Under the pieces are notes generated by a model, which was not told where the DNA came from, did no database searches, and saw only the letters and a program-made list of their open reading frames with translations. 64,000 nucleotides of DNA from Echria macrotheca (taxonomy: Eukaryota; Ascomycota; Sordariomycetes; Sordariales; Schizotheciaceae), in assembly GCA_030411725.1 (NCBI GenBank), contig MU839828.1:2542001-2606000 (forward strand). Reading direction: 5' to 3'. This document shows, in pieces, positions 45,297 through 56,100 of this stretch. How positions within the stretch are numbered: position 1 is the stretch's first letter; each line of letters begins with the position of its first letter. The position numbers and the translations under genes were made by a program.

Positions 45297-46646
45297 ATGG
45301 ACGATGATTTCGGCGTCGACGATGATTTTCTGGCCGCCCTAGCCGCGGCCGACCCGGGGGTCGGAGGAAGCAGTCGCCAAGGACCACCATCAAGGCCAGC
45401 ACCAGGGCCAGCACGAGCTCCCGCTCCGCGGGGAGCAGTCCAGCAACCGACACCGCAAAGGATACCAATACAACAGCCCACACCCCAACGGCTCGACCGA
45501 GCGCCCCCGCCGGCGGCGGGTTCGGGGAGTGGGAGCGGGAGCGGGATCGTCCAACCAACACCGCAGGCGCTCCCGTCGCGGATATCAGGCGGATCGGGGT
45601 CCACGATCCTAGTCTCGCCGCGGCAGAAGGGGAACCCGGTGCTCGCTTGTCTACGGTCGATGCCGTGGGAGTATAGCGACATTGTAGCGGACTACGGGCT
45701 GGGACTTACGACTTGTGCTTTATTTCTCAGGTTTGTTTTTTTGGTCTCTCTCCTCCCCCCCCCCCCCACTCTTATCTCTACCATCTCTCTCTTGCCCCCG
45801 ACAAAAGAAAAGCTAACAGACTCCAAATAAAGTCTAAAATACCACCGCCTCCACCCAGAATACATCTACACGCGCATCCGCAACCTCCAGGGGAAATACA
45901 ACCTCCGAATCTTACTGACAATGGTCGACATCGCCAACCACGAGGACTCGCTGAGGGAACTGGCCAAGACGTCGCTGGTCAACAACGTCACAGTAATCCT
46001 CTGCTGGTCGGCCGCCGAGGCGGCGCGGTATCTCGAGCTGTACAAATCGTACGAGCACGTCGTCGCGTTCGATGCGATCCGCGGCCAGCAGGCTACCGGG
46101 TATGCCGAGCGGCTGGTCGAGTTTGTCACGGTCCCGAGGGCGATTAACAAGGCGGATGCGGTCGCGCTTGTCGGCACTTTTGGGAGTCTGAGGGAGGCGG
46201 TTAATGCGGGGCCGGAGAGGGTTGGTGGGGTGGGTGGGTTTGGGGAGAAGAAGGTTAGGGCTTGGTGTCGGGCTGTTGAGGAGCCTTTTCGGGTTGGGAA
46301 GGCGAAGAGGAGGGGAGGGAAGGATGGGGATGGGAGGGATGGGGGGACGCAGAGGGCGGGGGCGGCGGCGGCGGCGGATGGGAGGGGGAGGGGGAGGGGG
46401 AAGCAGCAGCTGCGTGAGCGGGAGGAGGATGATGAGGAGGATGAGGATGAGGATGAGGATGTGGAGGCTTTGTTTGCTGCTGCGGAGACGGGGGGGTCGG
46501 GAAAGCAGATGGAACGGCCTAAGTCGACGGCTATGGGGTCTGCGACGACTGGCTGTGGTGGTGGTGGTGGTGGTGGTGGTAACTCGGAGGAGGGACTGAG
46601 TGAGGGCATCGCGGCGGCGTTGGCGAGGCTTCGAGAGAAGGGTTGA
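45297..46646 (+). CDS. DNA excision-repair protein Rad10/ERCC1 (Swi10-like)
   Basis: Non-catalytic partner of the XPF/Rad1 nuclease in nucleotide excision repair, crosslink repair and single-strand annealing; in fission yeast (Swi10) it also acts in mating-type switching. Exons are 45297-45730 and 45833-46646. The intron (GTTTGT donor, C-run, CTAAC branch) is 102 nt. Product is 415 residues. Start MDDDFGVDDDFLAAL is chosen because upstream sequence is unrelated leader. The N-terminal ~100 residues are Pro/Gln-rich. The central domain has GNPVLACLRSMPWEYSDIV, then SLKYHRLHPEYIY spanning the splice, and NVTVILCWSAAEAARYLELYK. The helix-hairpin-helix pair follows (VALVGTFGSLREAV, VGGVGGFGEKKVRAW). 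The C-terminal ~110 residues are an unusual low-complexity tail: Gly/Arg-rich, then an Asp/Glu run, then a Gly run coded by GGT repeats. Confidence 0.95.
46555..46580 (+). repeat. GGT trinucleotide repeat inside RAD10 coding sequence
   Basis: About eight GGT/GTG copies in a row code for a Gly run near the C-terminus of the Rad10 homologue. A length change by multiples of three would be tolerated. Confidence 0.8.
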
Positions 46647-48935
46647 TTTCTCTTAGTACTCCATTCCCATACCACTTACCATATCCAGGCTATAATCCGT
46701 AATGGGAACTCATAACTTGAGTTGATGAAAGTTGCAAAATTTCGAGTCCCATGAAATCGGGAATAACCACCTATTTTTGCCAGCTAGGACCTGAGTGAGA
46801 CATGGTTATGTGACGTGACAGACGGACAGCATAGAATAGAATGAGCATTCCTTTTTTTGGGCCCCTGGAGGGCCGTTCCAAGGTAGTCTGTCATCAGGAT
46901 TTTCTATCAGCCAGCCTTCGGCAGCTCGGCGAGAAGTCGTCGGCGAGAAACGTTGAGAAGCGTCCTTAGCTTGGTACCTTGGGGGTTAGGTTAGGTTAGG
47001 GGTTAGCTAGGGCATCACGACGGAAGATTTCCGGGACGGGACTCGGCATGGCATTTTTTTGCTTGTTTGTTAGCGTCTGCGTACGGTTGTAAGGTAGGGA
47101 AGGGAAGGTGGTGCGGGTGGGTGGGATGGAGACGGGAGAGGCGCATGCGCTGTAACGGTGTGACGGGTCGAACGCGGTGGCTTGTTTTGTGCCCGTGATG
47201 TTTCTGCGTCGGTTGGGAACTTCCCATGTGGGATGGTCGGGTGGCTGATATGGATTTTTTGGGAGGATATTCTGGTGAAGGGGGAAAATGTGGCTTAGTC
47301 GACTACCTATAAAAGACTTGGAGATGGTTTTTTTTTCTTGGGTCTTTTCTTTGCGGTGACGGGTCGCCATGCCCAAATAGATGACATTGCAGGGTTTTGT
47401 TGCTTCTTTTCCAACGGACAGTCAGCCATCCCAACTACTAAGTCTCTGCAGCAACTTTTACAACATCTTTCCCGATACAAAACCCGTTCTCTCGAAAGTA
47501 TCACGGCAGTAGTATTCCGTGTTTGTTTCCTTCGTGATACCGGGGCCCTGGAATGCGCATTGTTTAATATAAGCAGTGATCTTGCTTTACCCCTTTCCGG
47601 GTGCGTGATACAACAAGTAGGACAGCTCTCGTGGCTAGATAGGCACTAGAGAGACCATGTGCGAGAAAGGGTGTCGGGCTTCTTGTTCTGGAAGCTCTTG
47701 TCCAACCGTGCCTGCCCGGGGTCCTATTGGTGTGAGGTGTGTGTGTGTCTCGTGGAGGGTGCGGGATGCAAAAGCAGGTTGCATCGGCACCGCCTTTTTT
47801 GTCCTTCAACTACCGGTCCGGGTTATTTCCCAGCCAAGATGTGACGAGAGTGCCGGCCTCATTTCTCCGAGTATCTACTCTGGAAACACGATTACTCTAC
47901 ACCTGAGCATCAACACTGACTGCATCGGTTCCTGCTGCTGTCCGTCCACCTCGTGCATCTCTCGCACAGCAGCCAAACCGGCCCGGGACCTGCTTCGCGT
48001 TGCGCAATATGTACAGCATAAGCATTCCGTAGAAGATGCATCATGTCGGCAGTCAAATGGGCGGACCGACGAAGCTGTAATCTTATCCGCCCTCTCCAAA
48101 AGTTCTGTCCGATCGAGTCAGATGCACGCTTCGACGGTTGCACCTTTCGTTGGCCGCGAGCTGTCACCTACTTATTTCGGCAGGTACCAGGGCCGATTGA
48201 CCAATCAGCATCCACCATTTCTCTTCCCTTTTCTCTCGACGTCTGTTCTGGAGACAGAATAACGATCGGCGAGCAATGTCTCACTGACATGGTCATCGCT
48301 CCAGCGCACACGCACCCACTGCAGGCCATACAGAAGCACATGGGCACAGCAGACAGAGAGCACGCGCACGCGCACGCGCAACGCAGAACACGCATGCCAT
48401 GCCGTCCAACAGTTACCATGGCTCTCTCTGCCTTCGTCTTGTGTTGTCATTTCGTCCAAGACTTACTCTGTAGACCGTAGACCCAAGTATTCAGGAGGCT
48501 GGCATGCAACGACACGTCCGCGGCCATCCAGTCCACTGCTACCCAATTACCCCCGTCTCCTTCCTCTCGTTTTTATTAACTGTCAACCCTGTCGGTCAGC
48601 ATACCTACTCGACTACCAGTTTCTCTCCTGGGCTGGTGGTTTCCTAGTTGCTCTCCGCCTCCCCGTCTCTCGTTACTTTCTGTCGTTCTGTCTCTGGGGC
48701 TCCTAACTCTCATTCTTGCCATCCTGTCCCGGCCAACCGGTAGATATATAGACCACTCCTTTTCCACGCCAAGGATAAGCCTGTTGATCGGGACACCCCT
48801 TGAGCCTGTCTTTTCTCTCCTTCAGTCCATTTCACTCGCCTATCTAAACTGTCAGAAGCACAAAAACTGCTTGCTGGCTCGACCGACAATACTGCCTCAC
48901 TGACCTGAGCCCCGAGCAGCTTAAAAAGCATAAAT
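46647..48935. other. Intergenic region upstream of GH47 mannosidase
   Basis: About 2.3 kb without a supported gene. The right part is pyrimidine-rich (48.5-48.7 kb), as in fungal leaders. A TATA-like TAGATATATAGA lies near 48742-48753, ~190 nt before the mannosidase start. Alternating CGCACG repeats occur near 48360-48380. A GGTTAGGTTAGG motif near 46985-46997 resembles a few telomere-like units, but it is too short to interpret. Confidence 0.5.
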
Positions 48936-50788
48936 ATGCTCCTAATATCAACAGTTGCCCTCGTGGCAACACTCGGGTCCATAGGGGCAACTGCCGCCCC
49001 CAACAAGCTCCATTCCCAACGGGCTAACCAACCCAAACAAAACGTACCCCGGTACTCCGGCCCGCCCAAGTACACGGTCAACCAAGAACGTGCCGACGCT
49101 GTCAAGCAAGCTTTTCAGATCTCATGGGACGGCTACTCCAAGTATGCGTTCCCGCACGACTCGCTGCGGCCCGTCAAGAACCGGTACTACGATGACAGGT
49201 ATGTCTCCGTTTCTCCCAGAAAAAGAAAACGACTGACAGAAACAGAAACGGCTGGGGCGCGAGCGCCATCGACGCCATCAGCACGGCGCTGGTCATGAAA
49301 AACTGGGACGCCGTCGAGCAGATTGTCCAGTACATCCCCAAGATAGACTTCTCCAAGACCACCGACGACGTCTCGCTGTTCGAGACGACCATCCGCTATC
49401 TCGGCGGTTTGCTCTCCGGTATTTTTTCTCTTCCCCTAAAAAAAAGATTTGAGAAATAACGGTCAAAAAAGCATATGATCTCATGTCCGCCAACGCCACG
49501 GGCCATACCTTTGCCCCGTCAGACCTCAGCGCCATCCTCGAGCAGGCCGTCCACCTCGCCGACAACCTCAAGGTGGCGTTTGATACCCCCTCCGGCGTGC
49601 CCGACAACGATCTCCGCTTCGACCCGCCGCGCCGGGTCGGGTCCGAGACCAACGGCCTCGCCACCATCGGCACGCTCGTGCTCGAGTGGACGCGCCTCAG
49701 CGACCTGACGGGGAACCCCGAGTACGCCAAGCTCGCGCAGCGCGGAGAGGGCTACCTGCTCGACCCGCAGCCCAGAGAACTCGGCGAGCCGTTCCCGGGT
49801 CTCTTGGGCACCGACGTCAACATCACCACGGGCAAGTTTGTCGACGGCAGCGGAGGATGGGGTGGCGGCGACGACAGCTTCTACGAGTACCTCATCAAGA
49901 TGTACCTTTATGATCCCGTCCGGTTCCCGACGTACCGCGACCGGTGGACCGCCGCCGTCGACTCGTCGATCAAGTACCTCGTGTCCCATCCGACCTCGCG
50001 GCCGGACCTGACGTATCTCGCCATGTGGGATAACCAGACGTTGCAGTTTTACGGGGAGCACTGTAAGCCTTTTCCCGTCCCCTTTTTTCCCCTTTATCTC
50101 AATTCATCAGAGAAACTGACTGAGACAAAAAAAAAGTGGCCTGCTTCAACGGCGGCAACTTCATCCTAGGCGGCATCCTCCTCGACCGGCCCGAGTACAT
50201 CACCTTCGGCCTCGAGCTCGTCGACTCGTGCCGGAACACGTACATCTCGACGTCGACCAACATTGGTCCGGAGACGTTCCGGTGGCAGGACAGCCGGACG
50301 CCGCTCAACGCGTCCAACAACCCGGCGCCGCCGTCGGGAATGAAAGACTTCTACGCCGCCTCGGGCTTCTGGATCGACAGTCCCAACTACGTGCTCCGCC
50401 CGGAGGTGATTGAGAGCTATTACTATGCGTACCGCGCGACCGGCGATGCCAAGTATCAGGAGTGGGCGTGGGACGCCTTCCTCGCCATCAACGGGACGTG
50501 TCGGGTCGGCAGCGGGTATTCGAGCGTGAATGATGTGAATGCGCCGCTCGGTGGGGGTTTCAGTGATTTCCAGGAGAGCTTTTGGTTTGCCGAGGTGTTG
50601 AAGTATAGTTATCTGATCCATGCCGAGGTTAGTGTTTTTTCCCTGGACCTATTCTTTTGGAACGTGAAGGTGCTGACATGATTATATAGGATGCCGTGTG
50701 GCAGGTTCAGGCAAATCCGGGAGGTAACGAGTTTGTGTATAACACGGAGTGTCATCCGATCCGGGTGGCTAGGGGTGGTAAGCCGTAG
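48936..50788 (+). CDS. Secreted alpha-1,2-mannosidase, GH47 family
   Basis: Class I mannosidase trimming alpha-1,2-mannose from N-glycans, in the secretory pathway or outside the cell. Five exons: 48936-49198, 49246-49418, 49472-50062, 50137-50627 and 50690-50788; introns are 47-74 nt; 538 residues. An N-terminal signal peptide (MLLISTVALVATLGSIGATAA) is not followed by a stem or membrane anchor, so it fits the secreted mould enzymes rather than ER Mns1. The (alpha/alpha)7 barrel is marked by YAFPHDSLRPVKN, then DDR-NGWGASAIDAISTALVM across the first splice, FETTIRYLGGLLSAYDLM, GSETNGLATIGTLVLEW, FYEYLIKMYL, FNGGNFILGG, LRPEVIESYYYAYRATGD and FSDFQESFWFAEVLKY. NTECHPI near the end supplies the calcium-binding Thr. 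Confidence 0.96.
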
Positions 50789-51231
50789 ATGTGATTCTGG
50801 TTCTGGTTGAAGTGGTAGGGAGCATATATACGATTTTTGTATCATACATATTCGGCATATAGAGAATTTTATTGAGCGGTTATTTGTCTTCAATGACCTG
50901 GGGAAGAAGACCTTGGGAGAGGAACTGAGAAACGAGAAAGGTCAAAAGGATGTCAAGAGACGTGTAGGACCAGGAAAGAGCACCCCAGACAAGATGGAAG
51001 GCACGCATGAGTCCAGGGCCTGTATTTAGCCAGGGCTAGAGGGCCATCCCCTACTTCCACAAAACAAGGATCATTACCTGCACTCCTTCAGACGGAAGGA
51101 AGCTAAGAGGGGGGGGGGTTGATGCCGACTGGGTGCAAAAAGAAGCAAAGGGAAAAAACAGAAACACCAACCAGATCAAGCAAGGGGTGAGGAAGCAAGA
51201 ACAAAAAAAGAACCACCACCCTCGGGAATTG
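50789..51231. other. GH47 3' flank and tRNA-Lys downstream sequence
   Basis: Should hold the mannosidase 3' UTR and the trailer of the minus-strand tRNA. A-rich/T-rich runs near 51153-51211 on the tRNA's 3' side read as T-runs on its own strand and can serve as RNA polymerase III termination signals. No gene seen. Confidence 0.5.
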
Positions 51232-51322
51232 AGCCCGACGTGGGGGTCGAACCCACAACCTTGAGATGAGTGAAATTCTCCTCTTTAAGAGTCTCACGCT
51301 CTACCGATTGAGCTAGCCGGGC
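51232..51322 (-). tRNA. tRNA-Lys (anticodon CUU) with 18-nt intron
   Basis: On the minus strand the acceptor arm pairs GCCCGGC with GTCGGGC, followed by discriminator T. The D arm is GCTC/GAGC. The anticodon stem TGAGA/TCTCA carries loop CTCTTA plus A with anticodon CTT. The T arm GTGGG/CCCAC has loop TTCGACC. An intron of ~18 nt follows one base after the anticodon, the standard nuclear position. Mature length is 73 nt. Confidence 0.93.
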
Positions 51323-51961
51323 TTGGTTGGGTGGTTCATGTTTTGATGTGTGGATTGTTTGCGGATTCGGTATATATATGGAAGTGGATTGGGGTTGTTT
51401 GATGGGCAGGGGTTGTAAGGAAGGGGTGGACAGACATGACTCGTGACTTCCATTTCTGATACTTACCTAAGGTAGGTATAAGTTGTAAGGTATTGCAGGA
51501 TTATTAGGTGAGAGGATATGAGGGTACCTCTTTGCAGAGTTTACTCTTGCTCGAGTCACCGTTTTGTTTTGTGTTGTTTTTTGCTTTTCTTGCTGGCGAT
51601 TTTCAAGAAACATGATGTCGGCACCTTGCATCCTATGCTGAAGAGGGAACGGGTGCAGACATGGATCTACAAGCATGGCCGTTATCGGTGTGGCCGACAA
51701 TGCTACAACTGCGATGTTGGGCCTGTGATGCACAATAACACCTACACACTGTAGGCGAGTCACGATTTTTCACGCAACAGAAAATGAAGTTCATTCCTCT
51801 CGTCAGACAGATTTATGCTTCCTAGGTACAATACTTTGCCCTCCACATGGGGCATTCCAAAATCTCCAAAAATAAATAACAAAAAGTTTGACAACGCCTG
51901 GTCCCAGAGGCAATCTGGTAACCTGAAATGCAGTCCTCCAACCTCCAAGCTATTGACGGAT
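51323..51961. other. Interval between tRNA-Lys and small minus-strand frame
   Basis: About 640 bp, AT-richer. A palindromic CTTACCTAAGGTAGG lies near 51463-51477. No gene supported. Confidence 0.5.
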
Positions 51962-52438
51962 TCACGGCGCTATCTGTCCCACAACCCCACTGGCCATCTT
52001 GTAGGCAATATAGTGAAACTCTTGCTCCGTCAGGTTCTGCGACAGGGTGATCTGGATATTATATGTTGTCGCGGCCATATTCTCGACGGTAAGCCTGTGT
52101 AGGGATACTATGCGGGCAATATGGCATAGTAGAGCCTCCATAGGAGGCGGGCAGGCGGCGCGAAAAATGCGGACCCAAGAGCCGTGCTTGTTCCTGACCT
52201 CGATGTTGAGGGGAGGTGGGGGGCCCTTATACTCCTCGTGGTTATCCGAGTCACGGAGCCCGTCGTAGTAAAACCCGTTAACGACGGGGGCTTTGGCTTC
52301 GCCGCGCCCTCCAGGAAGGCGAAATTCGGGTAGGGGCGACTGGCGGCACGACATGGTGTTGGCGTTGGGGTTCTTGTTTCGTGGACTGATGATATGATGC
52401 GCTTGGTGCAACGCGAGAGGCGTTGAGTTGATGGACAT
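51962..52438 (-). CDS. Possible small hypothetical protein
   Basis: A minus-strand frame whose first ATG after a TATA box (TATATATAC, 52495-52503) is at 52438, giving 158 residues; an internal Met at 52354 (MSCRQSPLPEF) would give 130. I do not recognise the protein. Its second half has plausible secondary structure (KHGSWVRIFRA, LLCHIARIVSLHRLTVENMA, TTYNIQITLSQNLTEQEFHYI). The first part is Pro/Arg-rich. No signal peptide, membrane span or intron is seen. The even amino acid composition and the well-placed TATA box speak for a real gene; lack of any known family speaks against. Confidence 0.4.
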   Translation of the reverse strand: MSINSTPLALHQAHHIISPRNKNPNANTMSCRQSPLPEFRLPGGRGEAKAPVVNGFYYDGLRDSDNHEEYKGPPPPLNIEVRNKHGSWVRIFRAACPPPMEALLCHIARIVSLHRLTVENMAATTYNIQITLSQNLTEQEFHYIAYKMASGVVGQIAP

Positions 52439-53636
52439 AAGTGAGTGAAGACAGATGGAGTTGTTGACCAGTGAAGCCGCATGAACGGTACGGGTATATA
52501 TATGTGTATGATAGCCATGTGATGAATGTTGATATCCGCATATCCAGGCACACGTGAAAGCCCAAGGTAGTATAATATAAATATATGTGTGCAAATGGGG
52601 TTGCTGGCAGTAGTGCTTGGCTAGGTACTGTAGGTAGTGATGTAGCTAAGGTACCTAGATGCGCGTCCCCTACCTCTCTAGCGGAATTGTCTAAGGGTCA
52701 AAATTGCAACATGGCTGATTCAGAAGAGTCTGCACAGCCATTATAACCTAAAGAACCAATCTTGGGCCGCAGGAAGCCTGTGCCGTAGCCGTGGACTGGC
52801 GAAACCATGGATGCGGCGCTTGCGCTGTCTTTTTGCGACCAGAGCCACTCTAGTATCAGTTAATGACGTAAACTGAAGTTACCTCAGCGTAAAATTGTAT
52901 TCCAGACAAGAGCAATAGAGAAGAGGCACGAGGCAGATTTTCTCGTCGGTGGACTGATGATTCATGTCGGGATGGGAGCTGCCGTATATACAATACATAG
53001 ATGCCCATTTCTGCAGCGGGCAAAGGAACCTCGGCGGCAGATCCTGCGTACGGGTCGAGAGTTATCCAAGAGAGTCTTTAATACCCAAGTACCTACCCTG
53101 TCTTTAAAGAATTCCAGCTCGCTTTGTGTTGTTGGTCTGCGTGTTGGTGAGGACCTCAGATCCCGTGCCCCTGCCTGTGCTCTGCAGAAGGGAAAAAGGG
53201 GTCGAACTTGCCAAGACCTGTAAACAAATCCGAGGGTCATCCTCCGATTGGCCAGATTTCGAAGTACTCTTTCAACCAAGACGCCACCGACCCTTAGCTC
53301 CAGCTGAAAACCCAAACCATCGGATCGCACCGCAAAAAGTGCCCCGACTATTGATCCGTCAATTCCATCCCGCCACTTTCCCCGTTAGCGCGGCTCCGGA
53401 TCGGTGATGGCCGGCGCTACACCCGGCATTGAGCAGGCCCCCCGGCTGGCGTCTAGAACCTTGAGGCTGGAACCATTGCTTCTGGGAGATGACAAGTTCC
53501 AATCCCCCCTGGCGCGCTCAATACTTGCGGCCTGTATTTTATATGCCTTTATATGTTGGCGCCTGGCCCTCATCCGTGACGGATGCGTGTCGGGACATCC
53601 CACTGTAGTCGCTCTTTCAACACGCTCCCTGAAGCC
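52439..53636. other. Intergenic region
   Basis: About 1.2 kb. The left end holds the TATA box of the minus-strand frame. Right before the next gene, TTTTATATG and TTTATATG motifs (53537-53555) sit about 90-100 nt upstream of its ATG. No other gene supported. Confidence 0.5.
52495..52503 (-). promoter_or_regulatory. TATA box of the small minus-strand frame
   Basis: TATATATAT-type element on the minus strand, 57 nt upstream of the ATG at 52438. This supports transcription of the frame. Confidence 0.45.
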
Positions 53637-54851
53637 ATGCGTTCTCTTCTTCTGTCAGCCCTCCTCCCTGGAGTGGCTCTCGGTGGCATGTTCGATGACC
53701 TCCTTGCGGGACTGCCGCCCCTCCCGGATGTCCCGGCCCCCAACATCTGCAAGGCCGATGACCTGCTCAACATGTTCCGAGAGGTCAAGCTCGACGCCAT
53801 CCACGGGTGTCGCCAGTTTCTCGGCGTCGGCGTCGAGACGACATTTGTGGCCACCGTGACCGCCCCGGCCGAGTAAGTCTGTCTCTGGACATGTCTACGG
53901 CAGGCTAACAAATGTAGGACGGCGACCGCCTTGGAGACGGTGACGCAGACGCTCACCGAGGTCACGACCATCACGGACGGCACCGTCACCACCACGACGA
54001 CCAAGGTCAACACTATGATCAAGGGGATCGTCGCCACCGAGACCAGCACTTCGACTGCGGAGCCGCTCACCCTCAAGCTCCGGGCTCGCGTCACATCTGT
54101 CGGCACGCTCGATGATGTTTTTAATGGTGGCATGCCCGAGCCGTCGTTGAGCAGCGCGTGCAGCTGCTTGAGCGCGCCCAAGTGCGTACGGAAGCTGACC
54201 TCGACGGTACCGGGCGGCACGTCGACCTTGTCAGCCACGTCGACCGTGGACACGACGACGACCGAGTCAACCACGACCACCGACCTGGTGACGGAAACGA
54301 CAATGACAACAACGACGTCGACTAGCACCGCGTCCACCACCACGCTTGTCGTGTCGCCGCCGACGCCGTCCCTCTTCAAGCTCTCCTACTCGCCCGACTC
54401 GGACCCCAGCCATAAGCAATATCTGACGGGCACCAAGTTCCAGCAGGGGAACAGGGTGTACCTAACCTCGGACGCCACCGCCGCGGTTGCTTTCCAGTAC
54501 GACGACGACGGCCACCTGACTTACAATAAGGACGGCAACGACTGGTACTGCTTCTACCACCCGGCCTACTGGCCCGACCAGCCAGGAGTGGGCAATTTCA
54601 TCCCGTGGTCCACCAAGGCGGCCATCCTCGACATGCAGACGAGCGGACCGTACGACTACTTCCCGCTCATCATCGATCTGCAGCACGGCACGATGTCGGG
54701 GACCGTCGGCATTGGGGGAAAGGCACTGTTCATGTACATGTGCAACGGCATCATCGATACTAACTCCAACATGGCCCCGAGTATCTACGCGGCGACTAGT
54801 GAGATCAACTGCCAGAGCCTCACCTTCAATGTCGAGTTCGTCTACGAGTAG
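53637..54851 (+). CDS. Secreted Thr-rich protein with unknown C-terminal domain
   Basis: Exons are 53637-53872 and 53918-54851; the 45-nt intron has a GTAAGT donor and GCTAACA branch. Product is 389 residues. Signal peptide MRSLLLSALLPGVALG, then a short region with a Cys pair (NICKAD, HGCRQF). Residues ~70-110 and ~190-235 are Thr/Ser-rich and likely O-glycosylated. Between them is a small Cys-containing module (SACSCLSAPKCVRK). The C-terminal ~155 residues look globular (LFKLSYSPDSDPSH, GNDWYCFYHPAYWPDQPG, LFMYMCNGIIDTNS) and end VEFVYE without a GPI signal. The shape suits a wall or extracellular protein; I cannot assign a family. Codon use is strongly GC-ending like the neighbours. Confidence 0.83.
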
Positions 54852-56100
54852 GCTGTCATGTATCTGTCGGATCCGTTGTCGAGTTAATAATATTAATCAC
54901 TGGTGTCTTGCAAGACCCAGCCAATGCTTATCGTTGACTCAAAAATGTGAGAGGGGATACTGGATACTTGGTTCCTGTGAAAATTTGGGTTGCTCTTTCC
55001 AGATCTGGTCCGAGACATCGCATGTCCCGTTAAGCTACTTCCCGCCCAAGCCCCAAAGAGGAGGATTGTCGAGAGGGATAACGGGAACCAAGGATGATGG
55101 AAACTTTTTGCATCATCAAATACAATGTGTATTAGTTTACAGACAACCAGTCTACAGACAACCCGTCCACAAAGACGACATCGACTCACGGGCATCGCGT
55201 CAAACTGGCAAGAGCATAGAAGGCGCCAAGCTAATGCTGCTATTATCGACGAAAAATACATGCACACGACGCCAGTTCCGTATGTGAACATTCAAGTACC
55301 ACTCGCAGAGAGTTGGCTTCCAGGTGGTGGGCATGCCCATGTCTCGTTATGCTCCTCGCATTCCTCGCTTTCACATCCCGCGATTGCGTCGCTCATGCAG
55401 CGGGCCAATCATCCGAGCGCCTCCTTTCCACCACTCAATATCCCCCTCCCTAGTCAATCCCCGACTTACAACACTCCAAGGGTAAGGAGACCGCAAGATA
55501 TCAAATTGCGGCCAAATAATTCATCCTGACACACGACTCCAAGCCGAGCCACCGTCCAGACACGCAAGAACAAGACGCCAAGATAAAAAGCCAAGACTCG
55601 AACCCAGGACGACAGAAGACTGAACGACGCCAGCGCTCGCATCTAATCCGACCGATGACTTGCTCTGCTTGATACATTCTGCCCTTGCAAAAACAGTTCC
55701 TCCGCTTACGCTTTGAAACAGAAGAAGAAATGGGTCTCTACATGGCCGAACCGGTCCCCCAGCTAAACGCCAACGCGAGTCGCAAGACACAACCGGTTGG
55801 TTTGAACGCGATGATGCCGCCGACATGGTCCTAGTCATCATATATAAAGCACTCGGTGTTCCTCCCTTCTTCTCGAGGCGAATCGTTGATCTGGTATATA
55901 TATCATCATCCTCATCCCCTCGTCCTCATCAACATCATATCTCCTAGGAGCAGTTCTGGTGAAGAACCATCACCGCCCACAAATCTTGCAAACATCAGCC
56001 CATCCAGTCGATACCTCTAATCCCTATCCGAGCCTACAACGCCGTCGTCAACCACCACCAGACAACCAAGCAGGAACCATAACCACAACAGAGAGAGACA
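54852..56100. other. Intergenic region upstream of RTA1-like gene
   Basis: About 1.25 kb. A short tandem pair of ACAGACAACC units lies near 55139-55165. A TATA box (TATATAAA) at 55841-55848 precedes an A/C-rich leader up to the RTA1-like start. No other gene seen. Confidence 0.5.
55841..55848 (+). promoter_or_regulatory. TATA box of RTA1-like gene
   Basis: TATATAAA, about 253 nt upstream of the start codon at 56101, so it predicts a leader of roughly 220 nt if used. Confidence 0.55.

Noticed and set aside
46985..46997. GGTTAGGTTAGG telomere-like units
   Set aside because: Only two units, internal and between housekeeping genes; too short to claim an interstitial telomere.
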